DNA of 57,063 bases, from NCBI GenBank assembly GCA_012031975.1, contig JAAUSA010000006.1, positions 1 through 57,063 on the forward strand. The letters run 5' to 3'. Under the pieces are notes generated by a model. That model was not told the origin of the DNA and searched no databases. It was given only the letters and a program-made list of their open reading frames with translations. Numbering within the stretch: the stretch's first letter is position 1; every line of letters starts with the position of its first letter. This document shows positions 54,693-57,063 of the stretch, piece by piece. Source of the DNA: Alkalinema sp. RU_4_3 (GTDB lineage Bacteria > Cyanobacteriota > Cyanobacteriia > Leptolyngbyales > Leptolyngbyaceae). A program made the position numbers and the translations under genes.

Positions 54693-54848
54693 ATGTTTAC
54701 CAAACTCCTCATCAAAACCGCCCTCTTCATCGCCACGGAAGCCCTCCTGAATTGCTCGAACCTGGACACTCTGGCTGACTACTCCGAATTTCTCCAAGAC
54801 AGCCTCCACTCAGACATCCTTCGCAACACCCCCGCGATCGTCGCTTAG
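54693..54848 (+). CDS. 51-aa hypothetical protein
   Basis: Starts MFTKLLIKTALFIATEALLN, 11 nt after AGGAG; the longer frame from 54654 is less likely. The N-terminal half is hydrophobic and may be a short membrane or amphipathic helix; the rest is polar (NCSNLDTLADYSEFLQDSLH). No family known. Supported only by its ribosome-binding site and coding look. Confidence 0.4.
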   Translation: MFTKLLIKTALFIATEALLNCSNLDTLADYSEFLQDSLHSDILRNTPAIVA

Positions 54849-54918
54849 AGACACCAGAAAGCCCTGATTCCCTACAGAATCAGGGCTGACATTTAATCCA
54901 GACTTCAGACTTCGCCTT

Positions 54919-55494
54919 CTACAGCTTGCCGTACACCTTGCCCATCGCCTCCTGGACCTGGCGATAGCTCGAATCCTTCATCATCTGCTCCTGAATCTCC
55001 CCATACTTGTTCATCAACTTGGAATCATAGTTGCCATTGGCCGCCGCCATCTGCTGCTGCAATTCCCGCTGCTGGGCCTGCAAGCGCCGCACATTATCCG
55101 AGTAGGGCATCCGCGCCTCCAACTGCTGGGTATAGGCGTCATACTCCGCCGGGGTCTTCGCCGTCCGCATCTTCGCCTGGAACCCCTTCATCTCCGCCAA
55201 TAGCTGATCCGGCACGCCGTCGCGATCGAGATCCACCGTCAGATCGATCACATTGGACTTCTTCCCCACCCCGCAAAGCTTATCGAGACTCTGCATCGAT
55301 CGATTGCCGATCTGGATATAGCACAGCGGTGTCGGCTCCCCGGCAAAACTGGGGATGCGAGGGGCCACCACATTCGGCCCTCGCTGGGCCTTCGGGATCG
55401 CTGGACGAATAAATTGAGCCGCATGGGCAGGCACCTGGGCGCCCAGGGCCAAGACAGAAAGACTTAACGGGATTAAGAAAGAAGCTGTACGCAT
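54919..55494 (-). CDS. Secreted hypothetical protein with signal peptide
   Basis: 191 aa. Signal peptide MRTASFLIPLSLSVLALGAQ ending VPAHAAQ. The mature part has CYIQIGNRSMQSLDKLCG (two Cys), an EF-hand-like Ca-binding loop in DLTVDLDRDGVPDQLL, and a long helical Gln-rich C-terminal half (VRRLQAQQRELQQQMAAANG). Similar cyanobacterial proteins with CYxxxxxGxxxxLDxLCG exist as unknowns in the periplasm. No catalytic site is visible. Confidence 0.7.
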   Translation of the reverse strand: MRTASFLIPLSLSVLALGAQVPAHAAQFIRPAIPKAQRGPNVVAPRIPSFAGEPTPLCYIQIGNRSMQSLDKLCGVGKKSNVIDLTVDLDRDGVPDQLLAEMKGFQAKMRTAKTPAEYDAYTQQLEARMPYSDNVRRLQAQQRELQQQMAAANGNYDSKLMNKYGEIQEQMMKDSSYRQVQEAMGKVYGKL

Positions 55495-55668
55495 AGGAGA
55501 ACCGCTCGCGGCATGAACAATCTGGACAAGTATCCTGTACCTATCTACATAGCCACGGTATGCAATTACGGAGGGTTTTGAAAGATTGTCCCGGAAAAAA
55601 TCATCAGAAGTCCACAGATATTCGGTAGATTAAAGGCATCGTAAAGACTTGAAGCTAGGAAAACACCC

Positions 55669-56376
55669 ATGGCAGGCCAACTTGTACTCGTTGATGATGA
55701 ACCCGGTTTGCGGGAAGCCGTTCAGGCCTACTTAGAAGACAGTGGCTTCACCGTCCATACGGCCACCAATGGTAAGGACGGCTGGGAAGTGGTCCAGCGT
55801 GTCATGCCCGACGTGGTGATCAGCGACGTGATGATGCCCCAGGTCGATGGCTACGCCTTCCTCAATACCCTTAGGAGTGACGATCGCTTCCAGGCCCTGC
55901 CTGTGATCTTCCTGACCGCCCGAGGCATGACCACCGATCGCATCCAGGGCTACGAAGCAGGCTGTGACGCCTACCTGCCCAAACCCTTCGATCCCGACGA
56001 ACTCGTGGCCATCGTCAAAAGCCTAATCAACCGCCAGTCCAAGCTCCAGGCCGCCGCCATGGACGACGAAACCATCAGCATCCAGGAGCTGGCCCGCCAA
56101 ATGGCCGAAATTCGGGCGCTGATCCAGCAAAAAGGCATCATCGGCAACAGCCAGCCCACCGTCAAACATGACTTCACCCCCCGAGAACAGAGCGTCCTCG
56201 AACTGGTCGTCGATGGCCTGATGAACAAGGAGATCGCCCGCCGCCTCGAAACCAGCGTCCGCAACGTCGAAAAATACGTCAGCCGCCTCTTCGGCAAAAC
56301 TGGCACCAACAGCCGCACCGAACTCGTTCGCTACGCCCTAGAAAACCACCTGATCCCCCCCCGCGATCGCAGCTAA
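55669..56376 (+). CDS. NarL/LuxR-type response regulator, Ycf29/Rre1-like
   Basis: 235 aa, intact. The receiver domain begins GQLVLVDDEPGLREAVQAYL with phospho-Asp in VVISDVMMPQVDGYAF, Thr in VIFLTARGMT and Lys in AYLPKPFDPDELV. A helical linker leads to a LuxR helix-turn-helix (FTPREQSVLELVVDGLMNKE, IARRLETSVRNVEKYVSRLF). The VDDEPGLREAVQAYLEDSGF start and overall layout match cyanobacterial Rre1 and the plastid ycf29 product, stress regulators in partnership with Hik2/Hik34. The subfamily call is from memory. Confidence 0.8.
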   Translation: MAGQLVLVDDEPGLREAVQAYLEDSGFTVHTATNGKDGWEVVQRVMPDVVISDVMMPQVDGYAFLNTLRSDDRFQALPVIFLTARGMTTDRIQGYEAGCDAYLPKPFDPDELVAIVKSLINRQSKLQAAAMDDETISIQELARQMAEIRALIQQKGIIGNSQPTVKHDFTPREQSVLELVVDGLMNKEIARRLETSVRNVEKYVSRLFGKTGTNSRTELVRYALENHLIPPRDRS

Positions 56377-56547
56377 CCCACCTCACCCAGGGCGCCCCCA
56401 CCGCGCCCTGACCTATGGCAACCATCAGGGAGACTCATTGCCTTTTTCCCCATTTTTGCAAACCCTGGACTAAAGTAGACAGAACGACATCTTAAAAATA
56501 AACTTTTGTAAACTTCAGTCCACCATCCGCAAAACTGAGGAAACTAA

Positions 56548-57063
56548 GTGGTTCTATCCGCCCCAGCCTTGTACAATCCTGCTTCTACCCAGGATACAGC
56601 TGCTCTGCGTCGGGTCTTTGCATCGATCGACGCCCAAAGCTGCCCCTGTACCTACAACTTCCACATGCACACGAACCATTCTGATGGTCAGTTGCGCCCA
56701 GATATCCTCATGGCCCAGGTCCTAGAAATCGGTCTCCAGGGCTTCGCCATCACCGACCACCACCAGACCTCCGGCTTCTACGCGGCCCTCGACTATCTGA
56801 TCTACTGGAGCAAGCAGCCCCAAAATGCCAATCGCCCCGTTCCCCAGCTCTGGACGGGCATGGAAATTACCGCTCAGCTTTTAGACGTAGAAGTTCATAT
56901 CCTGGGCTATGGCTTCGATCCCCAGCACCCAGCCATCGCGCCCTACATCATAGGCACCGCGCCCCAGGGTGCCATGGCCCAGGCCGATCGCGTCATTGCC
57001 GCCTTCCAGCAGGCCGGAGGCCTAACAGTCCTCGCCCACCCGGCCCGCTATCGCAAAGACAGA
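56548..57063 (+). CDS. PHP-domain protein, 3' end outside window
   Basis: GTG 56548 opens VVLSAPALYNPASTQDTAAL; 172 codons are present to the window edge. PHP motifs: CTYNFHMHTNHSDGQLRPDI, GFAITDHHQTSGFY, LWTGMEITAQLLDVEVHILG and LTVLAHPARYRKD. This subfamily, with a proline/alanine start and the insert around YLIYWSKQPQ, is common in cyanobacteria (PHP domain-containing metal-dependent phosphoesterase, substrate unknown). GAGGAAA lies 6 nt upstream of the GTG. Confidence 0.8.
   Translation, partial: MVLSAPALYNPASTQDTAALRRVFASIDAQSCPCTYNFHMHTNHSDGQLRPDILMAQVLEIGLQGFAITDHHQTSGFYAALDYLIYWSKQPQNANRPVPQLWTGMEITAQLLDVEVHILGYGFDPQHPAIAPYIIGTAPQGAMAQADRVIAAFQQAGGLTVLAHPARYRKDR

Overview
This is a chromosomal window from a cyanobacterium. 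It carries rbcL-rbcX-rbcS (form IB Rubisco with its assembly chaperone), a PilG/H/I/J/L (PixGHIJL-type) taxis operon, a Ycf29/Rre1-like regulator, cyanobacterial families such as DUF1350 and DUF3318, and a very high density of the HIP1 octamer GCGATCGC. The mix of long chemosensory proteins, Uma2 genes, toxin-antitoxin debris and a chromosomal ParM/ParR pair would suit a filamentous or otherwise complex cyanobacterium, but I cannot name the species.

Layout. 0-6.5 kb: a broken Uma2 gene, a decayed ATPase pair (possibly Septu-like), ahcY, a 52-aa zinc-ribbon-like protein, a nuclease-like gene with an amber stop, a DUF6883/DUF4926 pair, a small membrane protein, menB. 6.5-10.7 kb: housekeeping genes (cysteine desulfurase, folK, NUDIX, photolyase) and a CheW-like gene. 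10.7-21.4 kb: a minus-strand operon in the order PatA-like regulator, CheY, CheW, GAF-rich receptor, CheA. 21.8-34.6 kb: a histidine kinase, DUF1350, an HTH protein, DUF3318, an M50 protease with TPRs, gshA, trmL, a LysM/M23 cell-wall hydrolase, tRNA-CAU, rpiA. 34.7-36.2 kb: parR and parM. 36.2-44.8 kb: an accessory and defence island beginning after tRNA-Val(CAC). It holds an AT-rich GHKL-ATPase/nuclease gene, a PLD (DrmC-like) remnant, an orphan antitoxin, HigBA, a broken Uma2 gene, a DUF1016 nuclease, an AAA-nuclease protein and several gene fragments. 45-51 kb: rbcLXS, a ferredoxin-like/metallo-beta-lactamase fusion protein and a family 3 glycosidase. 51-53.4 kb: IS and toxin-antitoxin debris (ISL3 tail, Panacea antitoxin with truncated partner, VapBC between duplicated gene tails). 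53.8-57 kb: two PHP-domain proteins, a secreted protein and the Rre1-like regulator.

A property of the data shapes the whole annotation. About twenty genes, including ones a cell can hardly lose (ahcY, menB, gshA, the chemotaxis cheA), are interrupted by single-base shifts, mostly a base missing from a short homopolymer. Restoring one base in each case gives a full-length protein of the expected size. I therefore treat most of them as probable consensus errors and give full-length coordinates. The long open frame joining the M50 protease to GshA and the apparent long tail on the photolyase are artefacts of such shifts. Real decay is more likely where large parts are missing (ATPase at 943, PLD fragment, transposase tail, truncated toxin partner).

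The best candidates for something little described are the GHKL-ATPase plus PD-(D/E)XK protein (37376-39369), the chromosomal ParM/ParR pair, the three-GAF receptor with bilin-binding-type cysteines, and two families of short palindromic repeats, one with covarying stems.
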